Positions 50,700 to 61,948 of a stretch of DNA of 64,000 bases are shown piece by piece. Both the position numbers and the translations under genes were made by a program. This DNA comes from Mycolicibacterium flavescens (lineage in GTDB: Bacteria > Actinomycetota > Actinomycetes > Mycobacteriales > Mycobacteriaceae). Under the pieces are notes generated by a model. That model ran no database searches. It saw only the letters and a list, made by a program, of their open reading frames with translations, and had not been told where the DNA came from. How positions within the stretch are numbered: position 1 is the stretch's first letter; every line of letters starts with the position of its first letter. The DNA lies in the NCBI RefSeq assembly GCF_001722335.1, contig NZ_MIHA01000004.1, positions 248,001 through 312,000 on the forward strand. The letters run 5' to 3'.

Positions 50700-51956
50700 T
50701 CAGGCGAGCCGGGTGGTGTCCAGCGTGACCCCGGCCGCGGGGAACCGGGTGAGCAGGGCGTCGCCCATCGCGGCGGCCGGGGTGAGCACGCCCCGCAGAT
50801 CGGACAGCTTCTCGCGGTCCTTCGCCAGCGCCAGGCCGCACTCACCGAGGAGCACCGCCGTGGCCTTGTACCCGGGGTCGCCCTTCTGCGACATCACGGC
50901 GCGGTAGCGCGCGCCGGTCGTGGTCGAGGTGTATGTCTCGACGGTGTAGTGGCCGCTTTCGCGGACCTTCTCGCTGGGCCCGGTGCCCGGTTTCGGCAGC
51001 ACCTTCTCGACCAGTTTGTTGGGCACCCGGTGGAAGAAGCGGCTGCCCAACGCCATCGTTCCGGCGTTGCCCGCGGCAGCCAACGCCGACGCCACCGGTG
51101 CGAGCGCCGAGCGGCCCATGCTCATCTGTTCGCCGTACTCCAGCCGGCGACCGTAGGCGTAGTCGAGCAGCGCGTTGCTTCGCCGCACGATGCGGGTGTT
51201 CACCGCGGCCATCACGAACGGCGCCACCCAGTAGCCGTCGAGCTCGGGCGCGATCTCCGCGCCGCGGCGCCACCGCAGATCCGGCTGCCCGCCCAGTTCG
51301 GGTTCGGCGGCGCGGTCCGGGGTCAGCGTGTAGGGGTCGTTCATCACCCGTCGCGCCTCGGGATCCGACGACGCCGCCCGCATGACCTCGATCATCGACG
51401 CGGCCGTGCCGCCGGAGACCCCGCCTTTGAACGTGCGCACCACCAGGTTGGTGTCGGTGAGCTCACCGGCACCGTCCTGCTGGGCGTGCCGGTACAGCGC
51501 AAATACGGTGAGATCCGATGGGACGGAATCGAATCCGCACGAGTGCACGATGCGCGCGCCGGTGTCGGCGGCTTGTTTGTGGTACTGGTCGATGCTGTCG
51601 CGGATGAACAACGACTCACCGGTCAGATCGGCGTAGTCGGTGCCCGCCGCCGCACACGCCGCGACCAGCGGCAGCCCGTACTTCGCGTACGGCCCGACCG
51701 TGGTCACCACCACCTGCGTCCGCGCGGCCATCTCGTTGAGCGTGGACGGTTGGGAGGCGTCGGCGGTGATCAGCGGCCAGGACTGCGCCTTGTCGCCGAG
51801 GCTGTCGCGGACGGCGAGCAGCTTGTCCGCGGATCGGCCCGCCAATGCGATGCGCGCGTCGCCACCCGCCTTTTCCAGGTACTCGGCGGTCAGCTTCCCG
51901 ACGAAACCGGTGGCCCCGTACAGGACGATGTCGAATTCGCGCTGTGATCCGGTCAT
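50700..51956 (-). CDS. Saccharopine dehydrogenase-like trans-acting reductase, Rv2449c-like
   Basis: A 418-residue member of the saccharopine dehydrogenase-like family, orthologue of Rv2449c and related to trans-acting enoyl reductases. The Rossmann motif LYGATGFVGKLTAEYL opens the protein, and TTVGPYAKYG and HSCGFDSVPSDLT are family marks. These enzymes usually act on lipids rather than lysine. The ATG at 51956 is ten bases after the stop of the S9 peptidase gene. Confidence 0.87.
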   Translation of the reverse strand: MTGSQREFDIVLYGATGFVGKLTAEYLEKAGGDARIALAGRSADKLLAVRDSLGDKAQSWPLITADASQPSTLNEMAARTQVVVTTVGPYAKYGLPLVAACAAAGTDYADLTGESLFIRDSIDQYHKQAADTGARIVHSCGFDSVPSDLTVFALYRHAQQDGAGELTDTNLVVRTFKGGVSGGTAASMIEVMRAASSDPEARRVMNDPYTLTPDRAAEPELGGQPDLRWRRGAEIAPELDGYWVAPFVMAAVNTRIVRRSNALLDYAYGRRLEYGEQMSMGRSALAPVASALAAAGNAGTMALGSRFFHRVPNKLVEKVLPKPGTGPSEKVRESGHYTVETYTSTTTGARYRAVMSQKGDPGYKATAVLLGECGLALAKDREKLSDLRGVLTPAAAMGDALLTRFPAAGVTLDTTRLA

Positions 51957-51966
51957 GATCGCGACG

Positions 51967-53979
51967 CTACCCGAGCGTCTCGGGCACCTCGATGTCCTCG
52001 TCGAGCACGTGCCGGGCCAGGAACGCGGTGACCACCTGGTACCAGAGCTTGGCGTGCTGCGGGGTGAGCACCCAGTGGTTCTCCGACGGGAAGTACAGGA
52101 ACCGGTGCGGGCTCTCACCGTCGTTGTCGGCGGGCAGCCCCGAATGGGTCAGCAGTTCGTACCAGAGCCGCAGCGCCTCCCCGATCGGCACCCGGTAGTC
52201 CTTGTCGCCGTGGATCACCAGCATCGGTGTGCGGATCTCGTGCACGTGGTTGTGCGGTGAATTCTCCTGCGCCATCTCGCGGGTCATCTCGCGCAGCCAG
52301 TAGTACGACGAGTCGGTGGTGGCGCCGAACTGGTCGAGGGCCCACAGGCTGGCGTGGGTGACGATCGCGTCGAACCGGTCGGTGTGGCCGGCCACCCAGT
52401 TGGCCATGTAGCCGCCGAACGATCCGCCCATCGCCGCGGTCCGGTCTTGGTCGACGCGCGGATGCCGGCACGCCGCGTCGGTGGCCGCCATCAGGTCGGT
52501 GTACGGCGCGCCGCCCCAGGCGCCCCAGCCCCGTTGGACGAACTGCTGTCCGTACCCGGTGGACAGGCCCGGATCGGGCAGCAGCACCGCGTATCCGCGC
52601 GCCGCGAGCAGCCACGGGTTCCACCGCCACGACCACACGTTCCAACTGCTCAGCGGCCCACCGTGGATCCACAGCAGCAGCGGCGCCTGCCGGTCACCGT
52701 CGGGCAGCACGAGCCATGACCGCACCCGGGTGCCGTCGTCGGCGGTGGCGTCGAGTTCGGTCAGCGTCCCGGGCAGCGACGGCAGCGGTGCGCACGGCAG
52801 TTCGGTGACCGCACCGTCGGCGTCGATCCGCACCGGGTGCGGGGGTGCCGCATACGAACTGCGCAGCGCGAACAGTGTCCCGTCCGGCGCGGCGACCACG
52901 TCGGTGTAACTGTGGTCGTCGAACGTCAGTTGGGTGACCGCCCCGCCGTCGAGGTCCACCCGGAACACCGGTCGCCGACCGTCCTGATCGGCGGTGACGA
53001 TCACCGCCGAACCGTCGTGCAGCCACGTCACCGAGGCCGGCCAGCGGTCCCACTGTTCGGCGAGCACCACCGGAGGCTCACCGAACCGCAAGTAGCCCAA
53101 CGTCATTCGCGGCGCGACCTGCGGTGTGGAGAACGTCTCGCGGATGTAGACGACGCCGGAGCCGTCGGGGGCGATCGCCGGACCCCACGTGTCGGCGTCG
53201 GGTTCCTCGACGATCACCTCGCGCTCACCGCTGTCGAGGTCGACGCGCATCAGCACCGAATGCCGCGACGCGCCGGGTGCGGGGCGCTGCCACGTGGTGA
53301 CCACAAACCGCCCGTCGCCGCTGACGTCGAAGTCCGACTCGCGCAGCGCCCCGCCCGGGGCGGCGGTGAGATCGCGGGCCGCGTCGGCTTCGCCGGTCGG
53401 GTCGACGGCGAGCAGGTGTGGTTCGGCCGGGCCCAGGTCGGAGTCCCAGTACCGGATCGGATACCCGGTGTGCAGGATCGCGGTGATCTTGTTGTCCTTG
53501 CGCAGGTCGCGCAGCCTGCGGTCGTCGGCGATGTCGCGCGCCGACGGCAGCAGCGATGACCGCACCACGGCCACGTCGGCCTCGCGCGCCGTCCGCACCG
53601 CCTCGACGGCCCCGCCGAGGGCCAGCACGGTGGCCGCCTCCCCGCCCGCGGCCGGCAGCCGCCACAGCGCAGCGGGCGGTTTCTCGTCGTCGGCGGTCGG
53701 CCGCACGGCGACGAACAACAGGTCGCCGTCGGCGGTGAAGGCCGGTGTCGACTCCCCTTTCGCCCCGCGCGTCAACCGGCGCGCGGGTGCTTCACCGGCG
53801 GTGTCGATCTCCCACAGCGCGCTGACGTATTCGGTTCGCTTGTCGTTGAGTTCGGCGATCGAGGTGACCAGCCGCGTGCCGTCCGGTGACAGCGCCAGCC
53901 CCGCCACGCGCGGAAGCGCCAGGTACTCGTCGAGATCGTGGAACGGCGAGGCGTTGGCGAAGTGGCCGGTCGCGGTCAT
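51967..53979 (-). CDS. S9-family prolyl oligopeptidase-like peptidase
   Basis: A 670-residue serine peptidase of the S9 (acylaminoacyl/prolyl oligopeptidase) type: N-terminal beta-propeller followed by an alpha/beta hydrolase domain. The triad is Ser 520 (GGSFGGY), Asp 594 (HGDKDYRVP) and His 635 (ENHW). No signal peptide, so probably cytosolic. The ATG at 53979 is used. It is divergent from the FAD monooxygenase gene, 37 bases away. Confidence 0.9.
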   Translation of the reverse strand: MTATGHFANASPFHDLDEYLALPRVAGLALSPDGTRLVTSIAELNDKRTEYVSALWEIDTAGEAPARRLTRGAKGESTPAFTADGDLLFVAVRPTADDEKPPAALWRLPAAGGEAATVLALGGAVEAVRTAREADVAVVRSSLLPSARDIADDRRLRDLRKDNKITAILHTGYPIRYWDSDLGPAEPHLLAVDPTGEADAARDLTAAPGGALRESDFDVSGDGRFVVTTWQRPAPGASRHSVLMRVDLDSGEREVIVEEPDADTWGPAIAPDGSGVVYIRETFSTPQVAPRMTLGYLRFGEPPVVLAEQWDRWPASVTWLHDGSAVIVTADQDGRRPVFRVDLDGGAVTQLTFDDHSYTDVVAAPDGTLFALRSSYAAPPHPVRIDADGAVTELPCAPLPSLPGTLTELDATADDGTRVRSWLVLPDGDRQAPLLLWIHGGPLSSWNVWSWRWNPWLLAARGYAVLLPDPGLSTGYGQQFVQRGWGAWGGAPYTDLMAATDAACRHPRVDQDRTAAMGGSFGGYMANWVAGHTDRFDAIVTHASLWALDQFGATTDSSYYWLREMTREMAQENSPHNHVHEIRTPMLVIHGDKDYRVPIGEALRLWYELLTHSGLPADNDGESPHRFLYFPSENHWVLTPQHAKLWYQVVTAFLARHVLDEDIEVPETLG

Positions 53980-54004
53980 GCCCCGTTGGTAACACACCGC
54001 GCGC

Positions 54005-54010
54005 TAGTTT
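54005..54010 (+). promoter_or_regulatory. -10 box of the FAD monooxygenase gene
   Basis: TAGTTT, six bases before the ATG at 54017; predicts a leaderless mRNA. Confidence 0.45.
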
Positions 54011-54016
54011 CAACGG

Positions 54017-55179
54017 ATGCCGAAGCGGATCGTGGTGATCGGGGCGGGCATCGCCGGACTGGCGAGCTCCGTCGCGCTGCAGCGGCGCGGATACGAGGTG
54101 ACTCTGCTCGAGGAGCGCACCGACACGTCGTCGGGCGCCGGAATCAGCATCTGGCCCAACGCCTTGGCGGCCCTCGACGACATCGGTCTGGGGGATCCGG
54201 TGCGCGACGCCGGTGGCCGGGTGACCGCCGGGGCGGCGCGCTGGCACGACGGCAGCTGGCTGCGCCGCCCGGCGCCGGAGCGCATCGTCAAGGCGCTCGG
54301 CGAGCCGCTGGTGATCATCCGGCGTTCGGCGCTGACGTCGATCCTGGCGGGTGCCCTGCCCGACGGCACCCTGCGCAGCGGCGTGCGGGCCGATGCGGTG
54401 GCGCTGACCGCGGACGGGGTCCGGGTGACACTTGCGGACTCGACCGTGCTGGAGGCCGACGCCGTCGTCGGCGCCGACGGCACGCATTCGACGGTGGCCC
54501 GCCACCTCAACGGGCCGCTGCGCAACCGCTACGTCGGCTACACGGCGTGGCGCGGGGTGGCCCGGTGCACGGTCGACGCGCAGGTCGCCGGTGAGGTGTT
54601 CGGGCCGTCCGTCGAGTTCGGTCTGGTGCCGCTGGGCGCGGACCACACGTACTGGTTCGCCACCGAGCGCGTGCCCGAGGGGTCGAGCAGCCCGCAGGGC
54701 GAGTTGAGCCACCTGCGGTCCCGCTTCGCGTCGTGGGCGGAGCCGATCCCCGAGATCCTGGCCACGACCGACCCCGACGAGGTGCTGCGTAACGACCTCT
54801 ACGACCGCGATCCTGCGCGCCAGTGGTCGAGAGGTCCGGTCGTGCTGGTCGGCGACGCCGCGCACCCGATGCGCCCGCATCTCGGCCAGGGCGGATGTCA
54901 GGGTCTGGAGGACGCGGCGATCCTCGCGCGGTTCGTCGCCGACGCCCAGGATCTGGGGTCGGCGTTCGCGCGGTTCGCCGCCTTCCGCAGGCGTCGCGTC
55001 GAGGGCATCGTCGGCGAGTCCCGGCTGATCGGTCGCGTGGTCAACCTGCCGCCGCTGCTGAGCGCGCTGGCCAGTCGCGCAACGGTGCTGGCGCCCGAGG
55101 CGCTGCTGACCCGGCACCTGGCCTCCGTGGCGGCCCGCTCGGCGTACCGGCCGCCCACCGATCGTGAGGTGCGTGGAGA

Positions 55180-55183
<4 letters not shown>
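54017..55183 (+). CDS. FAD-dependent aromatic-type monooxygenase
   Basis: A 388-residue group A flavoprotein monooxygenase of the p-hydroxybenzoate hydroxylase fold. The FAD motif GAGIAGLASSVALQRRG opens the protein, the DG motif is GADGTHSTVAR, and the second FAD motif is VLVGDAAHPMRPHLGQGG. The substrate is unknown; urate and salicylate-type relatives are possible. It overlaps the following VOC gene by four bases. Confidence 0.87.
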
Positions 55184-56293
<1,110 letters not shown>

Positions 56294-56310
56294 TTATCCG
56301 GAGTGTCGGG

Positions 56311-56324
56311 TGATGAAGCTCACG
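56311..56324. promoter_or_regulatory. Crp-like palindrome upstream of the first rpf gene
   Basis: GTGA-TGAAGC-TCAC, the core of the cAMP receptor protein (Rv3676 type) site, 87 bases before the rpf start at 56224. Crp control of rpfA is established in M. tuberculosis; use here is inferred. Confidence 0.55.
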
Positions 56325-56388
56325 TGTTACGCAAGGGTCAAAAGTTTTAGTCGTTACTTATCTGGTGTAAGAGCCCTCTGAGAAAGAA

Positions 56389-56422
56389 GTGGCGGTGCCG
56401 GAGTGTCCCGGCACCGCCACTC
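56389..56422 (-). terminator. Intrinsic terminator of the second rpf gene
   Basis: Perfect 14-bp stem (AGTGGCGGTGCCGG with CCGGCACCGCCACT) and a six-base loop, followed on the minus strand by TCTTTCTC. It lies 20 bases after the stop at 56443 and separates the two rpf genes. Confidence 0.75.
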
Positions 56423-56442
56423 GACAAGTCGAGAAGGCTGCG

Positions 56443-56990
<548 letters not shown>

Positions 56991-57772
56991 AAGCTCTTTC
57001 GGAACCTACAAACCGTGTCGGCGAAAGTCATATCGCCGCGCTGCCGTGTCGCGCCAAGATCACGAACAGATCACGGACCCGAGACCTTCTCGTTATCGCA
57101 GGTCATCTGTGGGTTTGACGCGGCCGGAGATAGAGGTGCGCCGGCGTGTCTTCGTGAGCCATCTCACCGCGATTTTGTGACCCGGACCACGTTTGAACGC
57201 ACTCCATACCTCGGTGAATGCGTTGAAAGTGCCAGTGCGGTAGCGATATCGACGAATCTGGCGCCATCTGCGACGTGTGGTTCGCTGCCCGGGCCGCCGA
57301 CAGCGCCGACAGTGAATCGCGTTGGCCGACAGGCAGTCAGGCCGATTCAGGCCGGTGTAGCGCGGCCCCCCGGCCGCAACTCAGGCGAGCTGTATTTGAC
57401 GCTAAACCGTTGTGTGTCAACAGTTCTCGCGCAGACACCGGTGATCCTCGAGACGCGAACCACGGGAGTCGGGCGTCCTGGGCAGGCATATCGACACTGG
57501 TCCAGGCCATCGGGCGGGTGCGGATTCCGAGCTGGTAGGCACCGGAAAAGCACCCCTTCGCGGTCGAATTAGCGAACATTCCGCCTCAGCTCCGACCGGA
57601 TGCGTTGCCTGCCAGTCATTTTCGATCGGGCCCCGTAGTAACGGCCTGCACATTCGGTTCGCTGAAAAGCGCGCATCCCCGTCGTTTATCACGGCAGGAA
57701 CTGCAGAAATTCAGTGGCAGTAATTCCGGAAAATGCGCAGACAATTCGCGGACGAATTGCGAACCGAATTTG
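56991..57772. other. Gene-free intergenic region
   Basis: About 780 bases between the rpf leader and the mobA stop. Base composition is less GC-rich than in the genes around it, and no frame shows the strong third-position GC of real genes here. I see the Crp-like palindrome at 57154 but no tRNA, repeat or insertion sequence. It may hold distal rpf regulation, a small RNA or a decayed gene. Confidence 0.5.
57154..57167. promoter_or_regulatory. Second Crp-like palindrome
   Basis: GTGA-GCCATC-TCAC, about 385 bases upstream of the second rpf start. It is the same core as at 56311. Confidence 0.45.
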
Positions 57773-58363
57773 CTAGGCCATTTGCGGCCGGGGCAGAGAC
57801 TCCAGATCGGCCGCCGTGTTGACGTTGGTCAGCGCGACCTGCTCGGGCATCACGATCCGCTGGGTGTCCACGCGGTCGACGAGCGCCCGCATGCTTCGTT
57901 CCCCGGCGTCGACCAACGCGGTGACCCGCGCGGCCAGCGAGGTCCGGTAGATGCCCGCCAGGTAGTGGTCGCGGCCGTCCCACGGCAGCACGACCGACGC
58001 GCCGAGCCGCACCGCCGGGCCGGCGAGTTCGTCGATCAGATCCGCGGAGAACAGCGGCATGTCCACCGCCGCCACGAACGCCAGCTCGGCTCCGGCTTCG
58101 GCGGCGGCGCGCAGACCGCGGCCGGTGGCCAGCAGCGGCCCCACGCCGCCCACCTCGTCGCGCAGGATCTCGGCGTCCAGGGCCGGCAGCGCCTGACCGG
58201 GCGCGGCGATCACGAAGACCGGCGCGCACCGGCTCTTGAGGGCGTCGACCATCCGCTCGACGAGCGTCGTGCCGCCGTAGGGCAAGGTGGCCTTGTCGCG
58301 GCCCATGCGGCGGGATGCCCCGCCCGCCAGAATGATCCCGGCCAGCGGAACGGTGGTCGTCAT
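57773..58363 (-). CDS. mobA: Molybdenum cofactor guanylyltransferase
   Basis: MobA attaches GMP to molybdopterin to make the bis-MGD cofactor of formate dehydrogenase and nitrate reductase. It has 196 residues; the nucleotide motif [13 protein letters not shown] is at about 12-24 and the metal Asp in VAAVDMPLF. Orthologue of Rv2453c. It lies ten bases after the korB stop, perhaps in the kor transcript. Confidence 0.92.
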   Translation of the reverse strand: MTTTVPLAGIILAGGASRRMGRDKATLPYGGTTLVERMVDALKSRCAPVFVIAAPGQALPALDAEILRDEVGGVGPLLATGRGLRAAAEAGAELAFVAAVDMPLFSADLIDELAGPAVRLGASVVLPWDGRDHYLAGIYRTSLAARVTALVDAGERSMRALVDRVDTQRIVMPEQVALTNVNTAADLESLPRPQMA

Positions 58364-58373
58364 GACCGTGAGG

Positions 58374-59444
58374 TTAGTCGACCGTCCAGGTGTCTTTACC
58401 CCGAAGCAGCGACTGAAGTGCCGCCGTGTCGTGCGCCCTGGCTTCGCGGGCCGCGGTGATCTGGTCGCGGGCCGCGTCGTCGTAGGTGGGCTTGTTCACC
58501 TGACGGAAGATGCCCATCACCATGTGCTCGAGGTTCTGCTCGGACAGCCGCGACAGCGCGAACGCGTAGGCCGGGTCGTCGAGGTTCGCGTCGTGGACGA
58601 CGATCTCGTCGGCCGATACGTCGGCGGTCTTGGCGATCTCCAGGCCGTACCCGGACTTGACGACGCAGTATTCGGCGTCGGCGCCGAAGGTGATCGGCTC
58701 ACCGTGCGCGAGGTTGATCAGCCGCTCCTCGGCGCCTTCCTTGCGCAGCGCGTCGAATGAGCCGTCGTTGAAGATCGGGCAGTCCTGCAGGATCTCCACC
58801 AGCGCGGCGCCGCGGTGCGCGGCGGCGGCCTTGAGCACCTCGGTCAGACCCTTGCGGTCCGAGTCGAGCGCGCGGCCGACGAACGTCGCGTCGGCGCCCA
58901 GCGCCAGCGACACCGGGTTGAACGGGTAGTCCAGTGAGCCCATCGGCGTCGACTTGGTGACCTTGCCGACCTCGGAGGTCGGCGAATACTGGCCCTTGGT
59001 CAACCCGTAGATCCGGTTGTTGAACAGCAGGATCGTGATGTTGACGTTGCGGCGCAACGCGTGGATCAGGTGGTTGCCGCCGATCGACAGCGAGTCGCCG
59101 TCGCCGGTGACGACCCACACCGACAGGTCCTCGCGCGCCAGGGCCAGCCCGGTGGCGATGGTCGGCGCGCGACCGTGGATCGAGTGGAAACCGTAGGTCT
59201 CCAGGTAGTACGGGAACCGGCTCGAGCAGCCGATACCGCTGACGAACGCGATGTTCTCGCGCCGCAGCCCGAGTTCGGGCAGGAAGTTGCGGATGGTGTT
59301 GAGGATGACGTAGTCACCGCAGCCGGGGCACCACCGGACCTCCTGGTCGCTGGTGAAGTCCTTGGACTTCTGCGGCTGGTCGGTCGCCGGCACCTTGCTC
59401 GTGCCGGGCGTCAACCCGAGATCTACTCCGATCACGTCTGTCAT
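58374..59444 (-). CDS. korB: 2-oxoglutarate:ferredoxin oxidoreductase beta subunit
   Basis: Beta subunit of the CoA-dependent 2-oxoglutarate:ferredoxin oxidoreductase, which binds thiamine diphosphate and an iron-sulfur cluster. It has 356 residues with Cys in [10 protein letters not shown] and GIGCSSR, and the ThDP motif [20 protein letters not shown]. It lets the TCA cycle run without 2-oxoglutarate dehydrogenase. The ATG overlaps the korA stop (ATGA). Orthologue of Rv2454c. Confidence 0.95.
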   Translation of the reverse strand: MTDVIGVDLGLTPGTSKVPATDQPQKSKDFTSDQEVRWCPGCGDYVILNTIRNFLPELGLRRENIAFVSGIGCSSRFPYYLETYGFHSIHGRAPTIATGLALAREDLSVWVVTGDGDSLSIGGNHLIHALRRNVNITILLFNNRIYGLTKGQYSPTSEVGKVTKSTPMGSLDYPFNPVSLALGADATFVGRALDSDRKGLTEVLKAAAAHRGAALVEILQDCPIFNDGSFDALRKEGAEERLINLAHGEPITFGADAEYCVVKSGYGLEIAKTADVSADEIVVHDANLDDPAYAFALSRLSEQNLEHMVMGIFRQVNKPTYDDAARDQITAAREARAHDTAALQSLLRGKDTWTVD

Positions 59445-61387
59445 GCCTTGACTCCCACACCTGTCACACCGGCCTCGACGGTAGCCGCCGCGAGCCGTGC
59501 GAACTTGGCCTTGTCGTTTTCCTTCTCTCCCAGCGTCCCATCGAGCGCGGCGTCGATGATGCCTTCGACCTCATCGGCCAGGAACGCCATACCTTCCACC
59601 TTGGTCACCGACTGCACGTCGACCAGGTACTTGCCGCGCAGCAGCAGCGCCAACTGCCCGAGGTTCATCTCCGGGCAGACCACCTTGGGGTAGCGCCGCA
59701 GCACCTCACCCAGGTTCGCCGGGAACGGGTTGAGGTGGCGCAGATGCGCCTGGGCGACCTTGATCCCCTTGCGACGCGCGCGACGGCACGCCTCACCGAT
59801 GGGCCCGTAGCTGCTGCCCCAGCCCAACATCAGCAACTCGGCGTCGCCGGTGGGATCGTCGACCTCGAGATCGGACACCGCGATGCCGTCGATCTTGGCC
59901 TGCCGCAACCGGACCATCAGGTCGTGGTTCTTGGGCTCGTAGGAGATGTTGCCCGAGCCGTTGGCCGACTCCAGCCCGCCGATGCGGTGCTCGAGACCGG
60001 GGGTGCCGGGGATGGCGAACTGGCGCGCGAGCGTCTCGGGGTCGCGCGCGTACGGCTGGAACGGCTCACCTTCCTTGGCGAAGGTGTGCTCGATCGCCGG
60101 GTACGAGCTGATGTCCGGAATGCGCCAGGGCTCAGAGCCGTTCGCGATCGCGCCGTCGGACAGGATGACCACCGGGGTGTGATAGGTGATCGCGATCCGC
60201 GCCGCTTCCACCGCGATGTCGAAGCAGTCCGACGGAGACCGCGGTGCGAGCACGGCGACCGGGGATTCACCGTTGCGGCCGTAGAGCACCTGCAGCAGGT
60301 CGGCCTGCTCGGTCTTGGTGGGCAGGCCCGTCGAGGGACCGCCGCGCTGGACGTCGATGACGAGCAGCGGCAGTTCGGTCATCACGGCCAGCCCGATCGC
60401 CTCGGACTTCAGCGAGATACCGGGGCCGGAGGTGCTGGTGACGCCGAGCGCTCCGCCGTAGGACGCGCCGATCGCCGCGCCGATGCCGGCGATCTCGTCC
60501 TCGGCCTGGAACGTCAGCACGTTGAAGTTCTTGTGCTTGGACAGTTCGTGCAGGATGTCCGACGCCGGGGTGATCGGGTAGGTGCCGAGAACCACCTGCA
60601 GATCGGCCAGCTGACCGGCCGCGACGATGCCGTAGGCCAGCGCCGTGTTGCCGGAGATCTGGCGGTACTCACCGGTCTTGAGCTTGGCCGGGGCCACCTC
60701 GTAGGTGCTGGCGAACGCCTCCGTGGTCTCGCCGTAGTTCCAGCCCGCCTTGAGCGCGAGCACGTTGGCCTCGGCGACGTCGGGTTTGCGGGCGAACTTC
60801 TCCCGGATGAACGCCTCGCTGTGCTCGAGTTCGCGGCCGTACATCCACGACAGCAGCCCGAGGGCGAACATGTTCTTGGCGCGCTGGCCGTCCTTCTTGG
60901 ACGCGCCGATCGACTCGACGGCGCCCAGCGTCAGCGTCGTCATGGGCACGGCCTGCACGACGTAGTCGGAGAGCTCCTCGGTCTCCAGCGGGTTGGCCTC
61001 GTAGCCGACCTTGGCCAGGTTGCGCTTGGTGAACTCGTCGGAGTTGGCGATGATCAGCCCGCCGCGCGGCAGATCGGAGACGTTGGCCTTCAGCGCCGCG
61101 GGGTTCATCGCCACCAGCACGTCGGGGCGGTCACCGGCGGTCAGGATGTCGTAGTCGGCGATCTGGATCTGGAACGACGACACACCGGGCAGCGTGCCCT
61201 GGGGCGCGCGGATCTCGGCGGGGTAGTTGGGCTGGGTGGCCAGGTCGTTGCCGAACAGCGCAGCCTCTGAGGTGAACCGGTCACCGGTGAGCTGCATACC
61301 GTCGCCGGAGTCACCGGCAAAGCGAATGACGACCTTCTCGAGCTTCTGCCGAGTGCCTGGACTGGCACCGTTGCCGTTCGCCGCCAC
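59441..61387 (-). CDS. korA: 2-oxoglutarate:ferredoxin oxidoreductase alpha subunit (gamma-alpha fusion)
   Basis: Alpha subunit with the gamma domain fused at its N-terminus, 648 residues, orthologue of Rv2455c. The gamma domain covers about 15-215 (VVIRFAGDSGDGMQLTGD), followed by the pyrimidine-binding domain with YPITPASDI and GVTSTSGPGISLK. The GTG at 61387 follows GAGGAGG by about seven bases, which decides against the longer frame to 61468. It is coupled to korB. Confidence 0.95.
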   Translation of the reverse strand: MAANGNGASPGTRQKLEKVVIRFAGDSGDGMQLTGDRFTSEAALFGNDLATQPNYPAEIRAPQGTLPGVSSFQIQIADYDILTAGDRPDVLVAMNPAALKANVSDLPRGGLIIANSDEFTKRNLAKVGYEANPLETEELSDYVVQAVPMTTLTLGAVESIGASKKDGQRAKNMFALGLLSWMYGRELEHSEAFIREKFARKPDVAEANVLALKAGWNYGETTEAFASTYEVAPAKLKTGEYRQISGNTALAYGIVAAGQLADLQVVLGTYPITPASDILHELSKHKNFNVLTFQAEDEIAGIGAAIGASYGGALGVTSTSGPGISLKSEAIGLAVMTELPLLVIDVQRGGPSTGLPTKTEQADLLQVLYGRNGESPVAVLAPRSPSDCFDIAVEAARIAITYHTPVVILSDGAIANGSEPWRIPDISSYPAIEHTFAKEGEPFQPYARDPETLARQFAIPGTPGLEHRIGGLESANGSGNISYEPKNHDLMVRLRQAKIDGIAVSDLEVDDPTGDAELLMLGWGSSYGPIGEACRRARRKGIKVAQAHLRHLNPFPANLGEVLRRYPKVVCPEMNLGQLALLLRGKYLVDVQSVTKVEGMAFLADEVEGIIDAALDGTLGEKENDKAKFARLAAATVEAGVTGVGVKA

Positions 61388-61701
61388 GCGCCTGCCTCCT
61401 CGTCGATGCGGGTGATCCGGCGGGGGTCGTCCCCGTCGCGGCCGAAGCGGCGCGCCGGCGGAAAACACCCACCAAAGTTTTTATGTCACTGCCAGTACCG
61501 ATTATTGCACTTCTCTTAGGTAGCCCTTCACCGGACCACTCTCGGCGCGCCGTCGCCGCGTAGACGTCCGCGCAGTTCAGCTAATGTGCTGGTCACCGCG
61601 ATGAGACAATACTGTGTGATTCGTCACGCCGACGAGACAAAAATTCTAAGGAAATGGTTACCGCTCGGTAGCAGCTCGCCAGCAGTGCCGACGCCGACGC
61701 G

Positions 61702-61851
61702 CTATCGGCGCGCGGCGCCGTCGGTGCGCCGCGCATGCCACCTCAGCCGCAGCAGCAGCAGGTGCTGGTGCGCACGGAAACCCGCCGACAGCGGGTCACG
61801 CCAGACCGGCATGCGCCCCTTGGGGTGGAGTTCGTGATGCACGACGTCCAT
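61702..61851 (-). CDS. Candidate small basic protein, 49 residues
   Basis: A short ATG-to-TAG frame with mostly G or C at third positions, like real genes here. The product begins MDVVHHELHPKGRMPVW and is rich in Arg and His, with a Leu/Arg helix (HQHLLLLRLRWHARR). No clear ribosome site or -10 box precedes the ATG; GAAGGGG lies too far upstream. I recognise no family. It lies alone between korA and fdhD. Confidence 0.35.
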   Translation of the reverse strand: MDVVHHELHPKGRMPVWRDPLSAGFRAHQHLLLLRLRWHARRTDGAARR

Positions 61852-61936
61852 TGTGCCGACGGCAACGCCCCTTCGCCCTGTGACGCCGCCCTCGTGCGGA
61901 TGAACAGTGACAGAACCGTTAGCGACCTTTGCCTTC

Positions 61937-61942
61937 TAGGCT
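61937..61942 (+). promoter_or_regulatory. -10 box of fdhD
   Basis: TAGGCT, six bases before the ATG at 61949; predicts a leaderless fdhD mRNA. Confidence 0.45.
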
Positions 61943-61948
61943 GGACGC

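Larger units (their letters stand above)
61388..61948. other. korA-fdhD intergenic region
   Basis: This 561-base region holds the korA ribosome site and promoter area, with an AT-rich stretch at about 61480-61520 likely to contain the korA promoter. A second AT-rich stretch lies at 61595-61660. The candidate small gene at 61702-61851 and the fdhD -10 box follow. I see no other feature. Confidence 0.5.

Noticed and set aside
57015..57572. Plus-strand open frame of 185 codons in the rpf-mobA gap
   Set aside because: Third-position GC is only about half, unlike genes here, and there is no ribosome site or recognisable protein.
61586..61837. Plus-strand 83-codon frame upstream of fdhD
   Set aside because: It crosses an AT-rich probable promoter area, has poor third-position GC and lies opposite a better minus-strand candidate.
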